NCBI GenBank assembly: GCA_003231975.1
Contig: QIKW01000072.1
Span: forward strand, 6,225-46,216
Direction: 5' to 3'
Length of the DNA: 39,992 nucleotides
DNA from: Acidimicrobiia bacterium
GTDB lineage: Bacteria > Actinomycetota > Acidimicrobiia > Acidimicrobiales > SZUA-35
Below, piece after piece: positions 1 through 6,520 of this stretch. The translations under genes were made by a program, and so were the position numbers. Under the pieces are notes generated by a model. It was not told the DNA's origin. It did no database searches and worked only from the letters and a program-made list of their open reading frames with translations. How positions within the stretch are numbered: the stretch's first letter is position 1; every line of letters begins with the position of its first letter.

Positions 1-615
1 CAGCTGGGCTCGACTGAAGACCGCTCCCTCGGCGGTGCCCTGCACTTCGATTAGCTCGCCGCTGCCGGTCATCACAACGTTCATGTCAACCTCGGCACCG
101 GCGTCCTCAACGTATGGAAGGTCAAGCCTGCATTCCCCATCGATGATGCCAACACTGACAGCGGCGCACTGATCGGTAAGTGGCCCGGTTTCTATTCCCG
201 CCCGGGTAATTGCATCGTGCAAGGCTACGAAGCCGCCACAGATAGAAGCGGTGCGGGTGCCCCCGTCGGCCTGAAGCACGTCGCAGTCAACAGTGATGGA
301 GACCTCACCCAACTTCTTCAGGTCACAAACCGCCCGCAGGCTTCGGCCTATCAGTCTTTGGATTTCCTGGTCTCGGCCGGATGTGCGGCGACGAATTCTC
401 TCTGGGCTGGAGCCAGGCAGCATGTTGTACTCAGCCGTAACCCATCCCTTTCCGGTGTTGCGCAGCCAGCGAGGAACGTCGTCTTCAACCGAGGCGGTGC
501 ACAACACCTGGGTGCGACCAAACTTCACAAGAACAGAACCGTCGGCCATGTCTGTGAAGTCTCGCTCGAAACTCAAAGGACGTAGCTCGCTAGGGGTTCG
601 GCCATCAGGGCGCAT
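1..615 (-). CDS. rph: Ribonuclease PH (partial, C-terminus beyond window)
   Basis: Phosphorolytic 3'-5' exoribonuclease that trims tRNA 3' ends. 205 codons are visible and the frame is open to base 1; the family is about 240-260 aa, so roughly the last 40-50 residues lie outside the window. The start at 615 gives the family N-terminus MRPDGR. Visible motifs are [17 protein letters not shown] (residues 79-95), which contributes to RNA and phosphate binding, and [15 protein letters not shown] (110-124), the catalytic/phosphate segment. The start overlaps the murI stop by 11 bp, so the gene is probably translationally coupled to murI. rph beside murI and cysM is the mycobacterial order. Identification is firm from motifs; the missing end cannot be checked. 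Confidence 0.95.
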   Translation of the reverse strand, partial: MRPDGRTPSELRPLSFERDFTDMADGSVLVKFGRTQVLCTASVEDDVPRWLRNTGKGWVTAEYNMLPGSSPERIRRRTSGRDQEIQRLIGRSLRAVCDLKKLGEVSITVDCDVLQADGGTRTASICGGFVALHDAITRAGIETGPLTDQCAAVSVGIIDGECRLDLPYVEDAGAEVDMNVVMTGSGELIEVQGTAEGAVFSRAQL

Positions 616-1426
616 ACTTGGGTCTCCAGTGTTCAGCGTCAACCAACTCGGGCCCTAGGAGTCTGCTGCCGACTCGGGTGAAAGATGCAATGTCGCCTGA
701 GGAAATGAACCGGGCCGACCCGGCTGTGTTTTCGTCCGGGGTGCCAAGGCCCTTGGATTCCAGCAATCGGGCCAGCTCGAATGCGGTCTCGTCCGCCGAG
801 GAGACAAGGATCACCTCTGGCCCAACCGCGTCGGAGATCGCTCGGGCCAGGTACGGATAATGGGTGCAGCCAAGCAGCAGCACGTCAACGTCGGCCTCAA
901 CGATGGGGGCCAGGAGCCTTTCAACCAGAATCTGGATTCGTTCTCCTGTTGTTTCGCCGCGCTCTACGAACTCGACCAACCCGGGGCAGGCGCAGGTAAC
1001 GATCTCGATGTGGTCATCAAGGGCGGCCAGTGCAGACTCATAGGCCCCCGAGGAAACTGTCCCAACGGTTCCAATTACCCCGATTCGTTTGGAATCGGTG
1101 CGTTCCACAACAGCCCGCACGCCGGGCTTTATCACTCCGAGCACATCAATTGAGAGATCGGCCCGAAGGTCTTTGAGGGCGGCCGCCGTTGCGGTGTTGC
1201 AAGCAACAACCAAGACCTTGATATCGAACTTGTCGACCAGGTGGTTCGCTATTTCAATGGCGTGCTCTCGCACGTCGTCCAACGGTTTGGAGCCGTAGGG
1301 ATACCGACCGGTGTCACCCAGATACACAAGATCCTCACCCGGCAGCAGGTCAATGGTGGCCCTGGCCACAGTGAGCCCGCCGAACCCGCTGTCGAACATC
1401 CCTATCGGTCGAGGATCGCCTGGCAC
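605..1426 (-). CDS. murI: Glutamate racemase
   Basis: Converts L-glutamate to D-glutamate for peptidoglycan precursors; cytoplasmic and cofactor-independent. 273 aa, normal length. The N-terminal [12 protein letters not shown] motif (residues 9-20) carries the conserved Asp and Ser. The two catalytic cysteines are visible as C76 in VACNTATAA and C187 in [10 protein letters not shown]. The start is GTG at 1426. It has no Shine-Dalgarno, but TAACCT lies 7 nt upstream, so the mRNA may be leaderless. The gene overlaps rph by 11 bp and lies 195 bp beyond cysM, in a gap that holds two strong inverted repeats. The rhomboid-family gene found between cysM and murI in mycobacteria is absent. Confidence 0.95.
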   Translation of the reverse strand: MPGDPRPIGMFDSGFGGLTVARATIDLLPGEDLVYLGDTGRYPYGSKPLDDVREHAIEIANHLVDKFDIKVLVVACNTATAAALKDLRADLSIDVLGVIKPGVRAVVERTDSKRIGVIGTVGTVSSGAYESALAALDDHIEIVTCACPGLVEFVERGETTGERIQILVERLLAPIVEADVDVLLLGCTHYPYLARAISDAVGPEVILVSSADETAFELARLLESKGLGTPDENTAGSARFISSGDIASFTRVGSRLLGPELVDAEHWRPKYAP

Positions 1427-1433
1427 GGTGATG

Positions 1434-1439
1434 AGGTTA
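1434..1439 (-). promoter_or_regulatory. -10-like hexamer of murI (leaderless type)
   Basis: TAACCT on the minus strand, 7 nt before the murI GTG. It fits the actinobacterial TANNNT -10. No -35 is recognisable. Confidence 0.5.
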
Positions 1440-1513
1440 GGCCTAGTTCTTTATGGGCAGAGGTTCCCAATTCCTTGAGAAGCACAGCGCCCGCATCTAC
1501 TTTGCTCTCAGCA

Positions 1514-1552
1514 CTTCGGTCACCGGGACAAAATAGTGACCGGTGACCGAAG
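1514..1552. promoter_or_regulatory. 13-bp perfect inverted repeat between cysM and murI
   Basis: Arms CTTCGGTCACCGG (1514-1526) and CCGGTGACCGAAG (1540-1552) are perfect complements around a 13-nt AT-rich loop. The repeat lies about 75 bp upstream of the murI -10 hexamer. The arms also contain the direct repeat GGTGACCG/GTCACCGG. It could be an operator or a structured transcript end; there is no following T-tract to favour a terminator. Confidence 0.55.
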
Positions 1553-1579
1553 AAGTCGTGGGTGATGACACGTGCCGCT

Positions 1580-1608
1580 CGAGGCCAGCCCGGAGGGGGC
1601 TGGCCTCG
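1580..1608 (-). terminator. Hairpin downstream of cysM
   Basis: An 11-bp perfect GC-rich stem (CGAGGCCAGCC at 1580-1590 pairing with 1598-1608) with a 7-nt loop, 13 nt past the cysM stop. It is a likely transcript end for mec-cysO-cysM, but the T-tract of a canonical intrinsic terminator is missing. Confidence 0.5.
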
Positions 1609-1621
1609 TGCGCGTGCAGAT

Positions 1622-2584
1622 TCAGAAATAGCTGATGGCCTCGAGGGAGCGGGCCGCGTCTGGCACAGAATCGGTGAATGCTCCGGTTGAGAGGTACTTC
1701 CAGCCGCCGTCGCTGACGATAAAGACGATCGTTGCGGGGCCGCTGGCCTGCGCATCCCAGGCCTTCGCCACCTTGGTCGCGCCCCCAAGCGCGGCTCCGG
1801 CACTGATCCCGGCGAAGATCCCCGAGGCAACCAGGCTGCGGGCATGCTCAATTGACTCTGCGGGTCGAACAATGCGCTTTCCGTCCAGCAGTTCCAGCCC
1901 GCCCCATTTGATGAAGACCGGTGGCACATACCCGTCGTCAAGGCTCCTGAGCCCTTCCAACGATTCGCCTGCCGGAGGTTCCACCGCGTAAATCTTCACC
2001 CCTGGTTTCTGTTCGACCAGGTAGGTGCCAACACCCATCAGCGTTCCGCTGGTGCCAAGCCCGGCAACAAAATGAGTGATCTCGGGAACATCCCTAAGGA
2101 TCTCGGGACCGGTTGTTTCATAGTGGGTCAAGGGGTTGGCCTCGTTGCCGTACTGGTAGAGAAACACCCACTCTGGATGCTCCACAGCCAATGCCTGGGC
2201 TCGGCGCACAGCACCGTTGGAGCCCTCTGCTGCCGGCGACGGAATGATCTCGGCTCCAAAGGCCAAGAGGGCTTCGCGGCGCTCGGCGGTCACGTTGTCC
2301 GCCAGCACCACCTTCAGCTTGTAGCCCCTCGCCCGACAGATCATTGCCAGTGCGATTCCCGTATTGCCAGAAGACGGCTCAATCACCGTTTTCCCCGGCT
2401 TCAACTCGCCCGCGGCCTCGGCAGCCTCCACCATCGCGATCGCGATTCGATCCTTGATCGACCCGCTTGGGTTCAAATACTCCAGCTTGGCCAGGATTCG
2501 AACGTCGCGGTTCGGACTGAGATGAGACACATCAACAATCGGGGTGTTGCCGATTAGGTCAAGAACCGATGCCGCAACCGCCAT
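1622..2584 (-). CDS. cysM: Cysteine synthase using CysO thiocarboxylate (CysM type)
   Basis: PLP enzyme of 320 aa. In the actinobacterial pathway it joins O-phosphoserine-derived aminoacrylate with the thiocarboxylated carrier protein CysO. K44 in PSGSIKDR is the PLP lysine. SSGNTG (71-76) binds the substrate carboxylate, and GLGTSGTLMG holds the PLP phosphate. Sequence alone does not separate CysM from CysK or CBS relatives with certainty; the call rests on cysO lying 2 bp upstream and mec before that, which is the mycobacterial mec-cysO-cysM arrangement. Length agrees with the mycobacterial enzyme. Expression is presumably from the mec promoter. Confidence 0.93.
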   Translation of the reverse strand: MAVAASVLDLIGNTPIVDVSHLSPNRDVRILAKLEYLNPSGSIKDRIAIAMVEAAEAAGELKPGKTVIEPSSGNTGIALAMICRARGYKLKVVLADNVTAERREALLAFGAEIIPSPAAEGSNGAVRRAQALAVEHPEWVFLYQYGNEANPLTHYETTGPEILRDVPEITHFVAGLGTSGTLMGVGTYLVEQKPGVKIYAVEPPAGESLEGLRSLDDGYVPPVFIKWGGLELLDGKRIVRPAESIEHARSLVASGIFAGISAGAALGGATKVAKAWDAQASGPATIVFIVSDGGWKYLSTGAFTDSVPDAARSLEAISYF

Positions 2585-2586
2585 GA

Positions 2587-2907
2587 TCAGCCTCCGGCGA
2601 CTGCGGGCAGAATTGCTACTTCGTTACCAGCGGCCACCACCGTGTCGAGCCCATCGAGAAAACGCACGTCTTCGTCTCCCACATACACGTTCACGAACTT
2701 CCGCAGGCTGCCCTCGCTGTCCAGCAGGCTTGAGCGCAGGTCGGGGTGCATCCCAACCAAGTCAGCCAACACTTCGCCAACGGTGCGGCCAGATACCGCC
2801 ACAGTGCTTTGGCCTGAAGCCTGAGGCCTCAGAACGGTCGGCAGCCTCACGGACACACTCACAGATGGACCGGTGGCAGTTGGGGGCGTGGCAGAAAACG
2901 TGGTCAC
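2587..2907 (-). CDS. cysO: Sulfur-carrier protein CysO (ThiS/MoaD fold)
   Basis: Small beta-grasp protein that carries sulfur as a C-terminal thiocarboxylate for cysteine synthesis. It ends in the required Gly-Gly (VAILPAVAGG), and the core carries the ThiS/MoaD-like segments TVGEVLADLV and NVYVGDEDVRFLDGLDT. It is 106 aa from ATG at 2907. The first 15 or so residues are low-complexity, and GTG starts near VSVSVRLP would give the usual 90-95 aa, so the N-terminus is uncertain. Located 2 bp before cysM and 52 bp after mec, it is almost certainly cotranscribed with both. Mec would remove the newly formed cysteine from its C-terminus. Confidence 0.93.
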   Translation of the reverse strand: MTTFSATPPTATGPSVSVSVRLPTVLRPQASGQSTVAVSGRTVGEVLADLVGMHPDLRSSLLDSEGSLRKFVNVYVGDEDVRFLDGLDTVVAAGNEVAILPAVAGG

Positions 2908-2959
2908 AGCAGCTCCAATTCGCTATTGCTGATAAAGCCGACAGGAATAGTCGGGATTC

Positions 2960-3403
2960 CTAAGGAGTCAACACCAACTGTTCCTCGGCTATTCCTGCGG
3001 CTCCCTCTCCGAAGTTGGGCAGCGTTGGTTCGATGGAAAAAACCCTGGTCTCAGGAACGCCTGCTGCCAGCGAGACAATCAGCCAGTGCCAGCTGGGAGG
3101 AACCAACGGCTTCTTGGCTTCGGCCAGATCGGTGGCTGAGGGGTAGGCAGCGGTGTGAGAGTGGGAATGCATCACCCCGACAACGTCTAGCCCGGCGCTG
3201 TCGGCCAGGCGCTCTGCCGCCATGTAGCCCAAGCCGTCCAACTCAAAAACCCGGCTGGAAGCTGCCGCGTTCTCAACTGGCACGAACTTCAGGATTATGC
3301 CGCTTCCGGCCTGGCCAAGCAGCAGGCCACAAGCCTCGTTCGGGTACACCCTCCACGCCTCGCTGATCATCTCAAGCCAGGCAAAGCGATCCAGTTGAAC
3401 CAT
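2960..3403 (-). CDS. mec: Mec+ type JAMM metalloprotease (CysO-cysteine peptidase)
   Basis: Zinc JAMM/MPN hydrolase that releases cysteine from the CysO-cysteine adduct. The motif is complete: E23 in NEACGLLLG and H79-x-H81 with S89 and D92 in HSHSHTAAYPSATD. 147 aa, whole domain. Two adjacent ATG codons exist (3406 and 3403). I chose 3403 because TAGCTT then ends 6 nt upstream, as at other starts in this window. First gene of mec-cysO-cysM, divergent from smpB with a 41-bp shared promoter region. It could in principle cleave another carrier, but cysO next door makes the assignment strong. Confidence 0.93.
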   Translation of the reverse strand: MVQLDRFAWLEMISEAWRVYPNEACGLLLGQAGSGIILKFVPVENAAASSRVFELDGLGYMAAERLADSAGLDVVGVMHSHSHTAAYPSATDLAEAKKPLVPPSWHWLIVSLAAGVPETRVFSIEPTLPNFGEGAAGIAEEQLVLTP

Positions 3404-3409
3404 CATCAG

Positions 3410-3415
3410 AAGCTA
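3410..3415 (-). promoter_or_regulatory. -10-like hexamer of mec
   Basis: TAGCTT on the minus strand, 6 nt before the second of two tandem ATG codons. It favours 3403 as the start. Confidence 0.5.
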
Positions 3416-3432
3416 CCGGCACGGCGGATCGG

Positions 3433-3438
3433 TAGCCT
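3433..3438 (+). promoter_or_regulatory. -10-like hexamer of smpB
   Basis: TAGCCT, 6 nt before the smpB ATG, within the 41-bp smpB/mec divergent gap. It suggests a leaderless smpB transcript. Confidence 0.5.
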
Positions 3439-3444
3439 CAGGTC

Positions 3445-3906
3445 ATGTCGGTGAAGATGGTCGCCAGAAACAAAACAGCTCGCCGTGACTATGACATCAC
3501 CGAGTCGTTCGAGGCAGGCATCGTGCTGCGAGGCGCTGAGGTGAAGTCGCTGCGAGAATCAAACGTCACGATCGCAGACTCATACGCCCGCTTTGAGTCC
3601 GGCGAACTCTTCATCGTTGGCCTCCACATAGCCCCCTACTCCCGAGGCGGCACCCACGTTGCCCACGAGTCTGAACGCAAACGCAAGCTTCTGCTTCACC
3701 GCAACGAGCTAGACCGGCTGTCTTCGAAGGTCAACCAGGAAAGAGTTGAGCTGGTGCCACTTGCCCTCTACTTCAAGGAGGGCCGGGCCAAGCTGGAGGT
3801 TGGCGTCGGCAAGGGCCGCAAAACCATCGACAAACGTCAGATGATCGCCAAACGCGACGCCGACCGCGAAGCCCGCCGTGAACTATCTGACCGACAACGT
3901 TCGTAG
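3445..3906 (+). CDS. smpB: SsrA-binding protein SmpB
   Basis: RNA-binding protein that brings tmRNA to stalled ribosomes. 153 aa, typical for the family. Hallmarks are the N-terminal NKTARRDYDI segment, GIVLRGAEVKSLRESNVTI of the beta-barrel, and LLLHRNELDRL. The basic C-terminal tail (GKGRKTIDKRQMIAKRDADR) would fold in the decoding centre. Its partner ssrA starts 106 bp downstream on the same strand. The start at 3445 agrees with the TAGCCT box; an in-frame ATG at 3454 is the alternative. In most actinobacteria smpB follows ftsX; here it lies about 5.5 kb from ftsX on the opposite strand. Confidence 0.97.
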   Translation: MSVKMVARNKTARRDYDITESFEAGIVLRGAEVKSLRESNVTIADSYARFESGELFIVGLHIAPYSRGGTHVAHESERKRKLLLHRNELDRLSSKVNQERVELVPLALYFKEGRAKLEVGVGKGRKTIDKRQMIAKRDADREARRELSDRQRS

Positions 3907-3945
3907 CAGCCACGTATCGCCAGTATGCTGGTTGGTCCCTTCGGG

Positions 3946-3975
3946 GAAGCTATTTGACAAGAAGCTATTGGACAA
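3946..3975 (+). repeat. Tandem 15-bp repeat upstream of ssrA
   Basis: GAAGCTATTTGACAA is followed directly by GAAGCTATTGGACAA, one mismatch. The first copy carries TTGACA, a perfect -35 sequence, but no convincing -10 follows at normal spacing. It ends 37 bp before tmRNA position 1. A role in ssrA promotion or precursor processing is possible. Confidence 0.55.
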
Positions 3976-4012
3976 GAAATGCAAGTCATGTCCGACATTC
4001 TTCTTTCACCTC

Positions 4013-4397
4013 GGGGCTGACCGGTTTCGACGTCGAGACGAGAAGTCGTGTGTGCGACCCGAGTTGCTCAGACTCGTAAAACGGGGCTCAAACAGAAGCG
4101 CCAACAAGGCTGACTTCGCTCTCGCCGCCTAATCTGATTAGGTAGCAAGAGGAAAATCGCGAGCCGTGAGGCCACGCGGGGCCAGATCATCGCAGCCCGG
4201 CAACAGAAGCGGTGATGGACGGTGAGAGAGACCACTGACAGGAAGCAAAGACTCCTGACATCTGGGAAAGACCAGGGGGGCGCCCTTTTTGGGCAGGCAA
4301 CCCGGTGCATCGGCAACCCCAAGCCGGAACCGCGGGAATGGTCGTAGCAGATGCGGTAACTCCTCGGCGGACGGGGGTTCGATTCCCCCCAGCTCCA
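4013..4397 (+). ncRNA. ssrA: Transfer-messenger RNA
   Basis: One-piece tmRNA of about 385 nt. The 5' end GGGGCTG pairs with CAGCTCC at the 3' end (4390-4396) as the acceptor stem with one G-U, and 4397 is the discriminator A. The T-arm GGGGGTTCGATTCCCCC is clear. The tag frame ends ANKADFALAA followed by TAA at 4130-4132, the ALAA end being the proteolysis signal recognised by ClpXP-type proteases. By analogy with the E. coli pre-resume sequence, reading could resume at GTA (4076), giving an 18-residue tag VKRGSNRSANKADFALAA; a later resume codon would give a conventional 10-12 residue tag. It follows smpB. Several long open frames across this gene are incidental. Confidence 0.95.
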
Positions 4398-4400
4398 CGT

Positions 4401-4417
4401 TTTCGCCTTCGGCGAAA
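4401..4417 (+). terminator. Short hairpin after ssrA
   Basis: TTTCGCC-TTC-GGCGAAA, a 7-bp stem with 3-nt loop, 3 nt after the tmRNA end. It could help 3' processing or termination. No T-tract follows. Confidence 0.35.
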
Positions 4418-4542
4418 CTGGAGTTTCTCGCTCCGCTCCAAACATCCCTGGCCCCAGTTGAGATGGTGTGAAAGCTGTCCCAGAAGGGCCACACCACACC
4501 GTCCTCGAACTTCGGCGAAGTCTGCTGTACGACGATCTGTGA

Positions 4543-4548
4543 TACGTT
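4543..4548 (+). promoter_or_regulatory. -10-like hexamer of the toxin-antitoxin pair
   Basis: TACGTT, preceded by TGTGA (a partial extended -10), ends 7 nt before the antitoxin ATG. It suggests a leaderless TA transcript. Confidence 0.5.
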
Positions 4549-4555
4549 TCTTGGT

Positions 4556-4795
4556 ATGGCTCAGGCAATATCTGTCCGACTCGACCAAGAGGCCCTTCGT
4601 GCGCTGAATCAGCTCGAGGGGACCGGCCAGACGCGCTCGGAGGCCATAAGGGCGGCGTTGGTTGCTGCCGCCTCACGACTTAATGACAAACAGGCTTTGG
4701 CCGCCGAGGTCAAGGCATTGGAATCCGACGAAAACGATCGGGCGGAAATGCTTGCCGTAGCCGATCTGATGGAGAGTCTCCGTGCGGCGGGGTGA
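4556..4795 (+). CDS. Ribbon-helix-helix antitoxin (MazE/CopG type)
   Basis: 79-aa protein whose first 45 residues have ribbon-helix-helix form: beta strand AISVRLDQEALRAL, then helices around QTRSEAIRAALVAAA. Such proteins bind their own promoter as dimers. The C-terminal 35 residues are acidic (VKALESDENDRAEML), the usual toxin-neutralising tail. Its end overlaps the toxin start by 14 bp, so translation is coupled. Located just after ssrA in an accessory stretch. The function is inferred from fold and pairing; the specific antitoxin family name is less sure. Confidence 0.85.
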   Translation: MAQAISVRLDQEALRALNQLEGTGQTRSEAIRAALVAAASRLNDKQALAAEVKALESDENDRAEMLAVADLMESLRAAG

Positions 4796-5099
4796 TGTTT
4801 TTGCCGTGCGATTGCCCAAAGGGGCCGGCCACGAACAGCGAGGGCGACGTTACGGCGTCGTCCTGCAATCGGACGCCTTCCTCCCTCGTTCGGTGGTACT
4901 TGTGGCACCTACGTCCACAAGTGCGAGCTCGGCATCCTTTCGACCTGAGATCGAGATCGACGGCACGTCGACCCGGGTCTTGGTGGAACAGTTGGGTGCA
5001 GTCGATGTGGGCCGACTTGGCGATCTGACAGGCCATCTCACCCCTGAGGAGCAGTGGGGCGTTGACACCGCTTTGCTCACTGTGCTTGACCTGACGTGA
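4782..5099 (+). CDS. MazF/PemK-type endoribonuclease toxin
   Basis: 105-aa beta-barrel toxin of the MazF/PemK/Kid family that cleaves single-stranded mRNA. The family N-terminus is visible as VRRGDVFAVRLP, followed by RRYGVVLQSDAFL in place of the common RPVLVVQ segment. VLVAPTSTSAS holds the conserved threonine/serine strand, and VLVEQLGAVDVGRLGDLTGHLTPE matches the usual dimer and C-terminal region. The start is GTG at 4782, inside the antitoxin gene. All core segments are present, so the toxin appears intact. Substrate specificity cannot be read from sequence. Confidence 0.9.
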   Translation: MRRGDVFAVRLPKGAGHEQRGRRYGVVLQSDAFLPRSVVLVAPTSTSASSASFRPEIEIDGTSTRVLVEQLGAVDVGRLGDLTGHLTPEEQWGVDTALLTVLDLT

Positions 5100-5150
5100 A
5101 CTATCACTAGGTCTATCTCAGCTAACACCAACAAGGATGGCGAATCAAAG

Positions 5151-5156
5151 TAGAGT
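5151..5156 (+). promoter_or_regulatory. -10-like hexamer of the MarR-GNAT gene
   Basis: TAGAGT ends 7 nt before ATG 5164. It supports 5164 over the upstream in-frame ATG 5137. Confidence 0.45.
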
Positions 5157-5163
5157 CAAAGAA

Positions 5164-6072
5164 ATGGACGACACGATGCAAGGATTCGCCAGAATGCTGG
5201 CCGGTGCGATGGATTGTCTGACACCGGTTTTCAAAGATCGGGATCTCAGCGCCTCAGAGGCAAGGCTGCTGTTTGAGATCTCTAACGAAAAGGGCGTGGC
5301 CATCGCAGGTTTGGCGGGCCGGATGCCGACAACCGACGTCACCGATACAACTAGCCGCCTGGCAATAGCTGGCCTTGTCGAAACCAGCGCCGACCCGCTT
5401 GACCCCAGGCAGGTGGTGGTGAGGTTGACCGACCGCGGCCGTCGCGTGCTCAACGAAACCGAAACCGAGCTTGACGAGCGGGCTGCAAGCCTGCTGACCA
5501 ATCTTGATGAGGGCCGTCGGAGGGACGTTCTTGGAGCGCTGGCTTCGGTCCAGTCCCTCATTGACGATGAGGCAGACATCCACATAGAGCCTGGTTTCAG
5601 GCCAGGAGCGATAGGCGAAATTGTTGCCCTGCACGGCCGCATCTTCTTCGCCAAAGCCGCGTTGGGCACGGCCTTCGAGGCATCTGTGGCTTACAGCTTG
5701 GCTGAGTTCTCAACCCGATCCGAACAGCCGGGCAACGGAATCTGGTTGGCCCTGAGGGGCCAGCGGGTTGTCGGTTCGGTTGCGCTTGACACAGAGGATC
5801 GAGAGGGGAACATTCGCTGGTTCATCGTGGATCAGGACCACCGCAACCTGGGAATCTCTGATCGTCTCATCACCGCTGCATTGGAACACAGCAGGGCGTT
5901 TGGGCTCCAGCGTCTCTCTCTCACGATCAAAAGCGGAACCCCAAGTATTGGAGAAACTGCTGTCCGCAACGGGTTCGAACCGCTGGCTGAAGCCGAGCAG
6001 CGCACAGAACACCAGATCAAATACAGCCTTGAGTTAGCGCCCATGCGCGTCGATTCGACAACCCTGTCCTAG
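5164..6072 (+). CDS. MarR-type HTH fused to GNAT acetyltransferase
   Basis: 302 aa from ATG 5164. Residues 1 to about 135 form a MarR-like winged helix: LSASEARLLFEISNEKGVAIAGLAGRM is the first helices, TDVTDTTSRLAIAGLVE the recognition helix, and PRQVVVRLTDRGRRVL the wing. Residues about 145-290 are a GNAT fold with IWLALRGQRVVGSVALD (beta strands 2-3) and VDQDHRNLGISDRLI, a slightly unusual acetyl-CoA loop (RNLGIS rather than RxxGxG/A). Such fusions are known in Actinobacteria and Proteobacteria; substrate and DNA target are unknown. The upstream ATG at 5137 would add nine residues and has AAGG directly against it, a poor spacing. The next gene follows after 10 bp. Confidence 0.9.
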   Translation: MDDTMQGFARMLAGAMDCLTPVFKDRDLSASEARLLFEISNEKGVAIAGLAGRMPTTDVTDTTSRLAIAGLVETSADPLDPRQVVVRLTDRGRRVLNETETELDERAASLLTNLDEGRRRDVLGALASVQSLIDDEADIHIEPGFRPGAIGEIVALHGRIFFAKAALGTAFEASVAYSLAEFSTRSEQPGNGIWLALRGQRVVGSVALDTEDREGNIRWFIVDQDHRNLGISDRLITAALEHSRAFGLQRLSLTIKSGTPSIGETAVRNGFEPLAEAEQRTEHQIKYSLELAPMRVDSTTLS

Positions 6073-6075
6073 AGT
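6070..6075 (+). promoter_or_regulatory. -10-like hexamer of the ACT-domain gene
   Basis: TAGAGT overlaps the stop codon of the MarR-GNAT gene and ends 7 nt before the next ATG. It would allow separate leaderless transcription within the pair. Confidence 0.4.
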
Positions 6076-6082
6076 TGTCGCA

Positions 6083-6520
6083 ATGCTTACCGGCGAGACC
6101 GATCTGGCCAAGATTCTCGCGTCCATCTCCGTCCGTAGACGCAGCGGAACATTTGCCGTTGTCACACTGCCCGAGGGACTGCCAGCGGAATTGAAGGGCA
6201 AGCCGAACGGCTCGGGCAACCTTCTCCTTGGGGTTGAGGCCGTGATCCGAGAGCGCGAAGGCACAACAGTTGTGGCCGCCATGTCAATCGCCAGGGAGAG
6301 AGGCTGGATCATCAACTTCGAAGCCGCCTGGCTGAGCCTTGATGTTCACAGCTCGCTCGATGCGGTTGGGCTGACCGCCGCTGTCACCGCCGCCCTTAGC
6401 AATGCCCAGATCCCGACCAACGTGCTCGCTGGTTACCACCACGACCACTTGCTGGTTCCAGCTGGATCGGCCGACGAGGCAATCCAGGTGATCGAGGCAC
6501 TGGCCGATACCTCAGCTTGA
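6083..6520 (+). CDS. ACT-domain protein (COG3602/DUF2241-like)
   Basis: 145-aa cytoplasmic protein with two ACT-like halves. The first opens with GTFAVVTLPEGLP and the second has WLSLDVHSSLDAVGLTAAVTAAL, NVLAGYHHDHLLVP and a final helix AIQVIEALAD. The pattern fits a family of small ACT proteins thought to bind amino acids; no enzyme domain is attached. It lies 10 bp after the MarR-GNAT gene and overlaps the end of the convergent glutamate-synthase-like gene by 9 bp. Role unknown; amino-acid sensing is an inference from the fold. Confidence 0.8.
   Translation: MLTGETDLAKILASISVRRRSGTFAVVTLPEGLPAELKGKPNGSGNLLLGVEAVIREREGTTVVAAMSIARERGWIINFEAAWLSLDVHSSLDAVGLTAAVTAALSNAQIPTNVLAGYHHDHLLVPAGSADEAIQVIEALADTSA

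Noticed and set aside
3954-3959. TTGACA as -35 of ssrA
   Set aside because: No -10 at 16-18 bp; kept only as part of the tandem repeat.
4013-4397. Integration site with second copy of the ssrA end
   Set aside because: No duplicate of the 3' end was found in the window.
4068-4676. Long open frames across the tmRNA gene
   Set aside because: They lie over ssrA, whose acceptor and tag are clear, and lack protein-family features.
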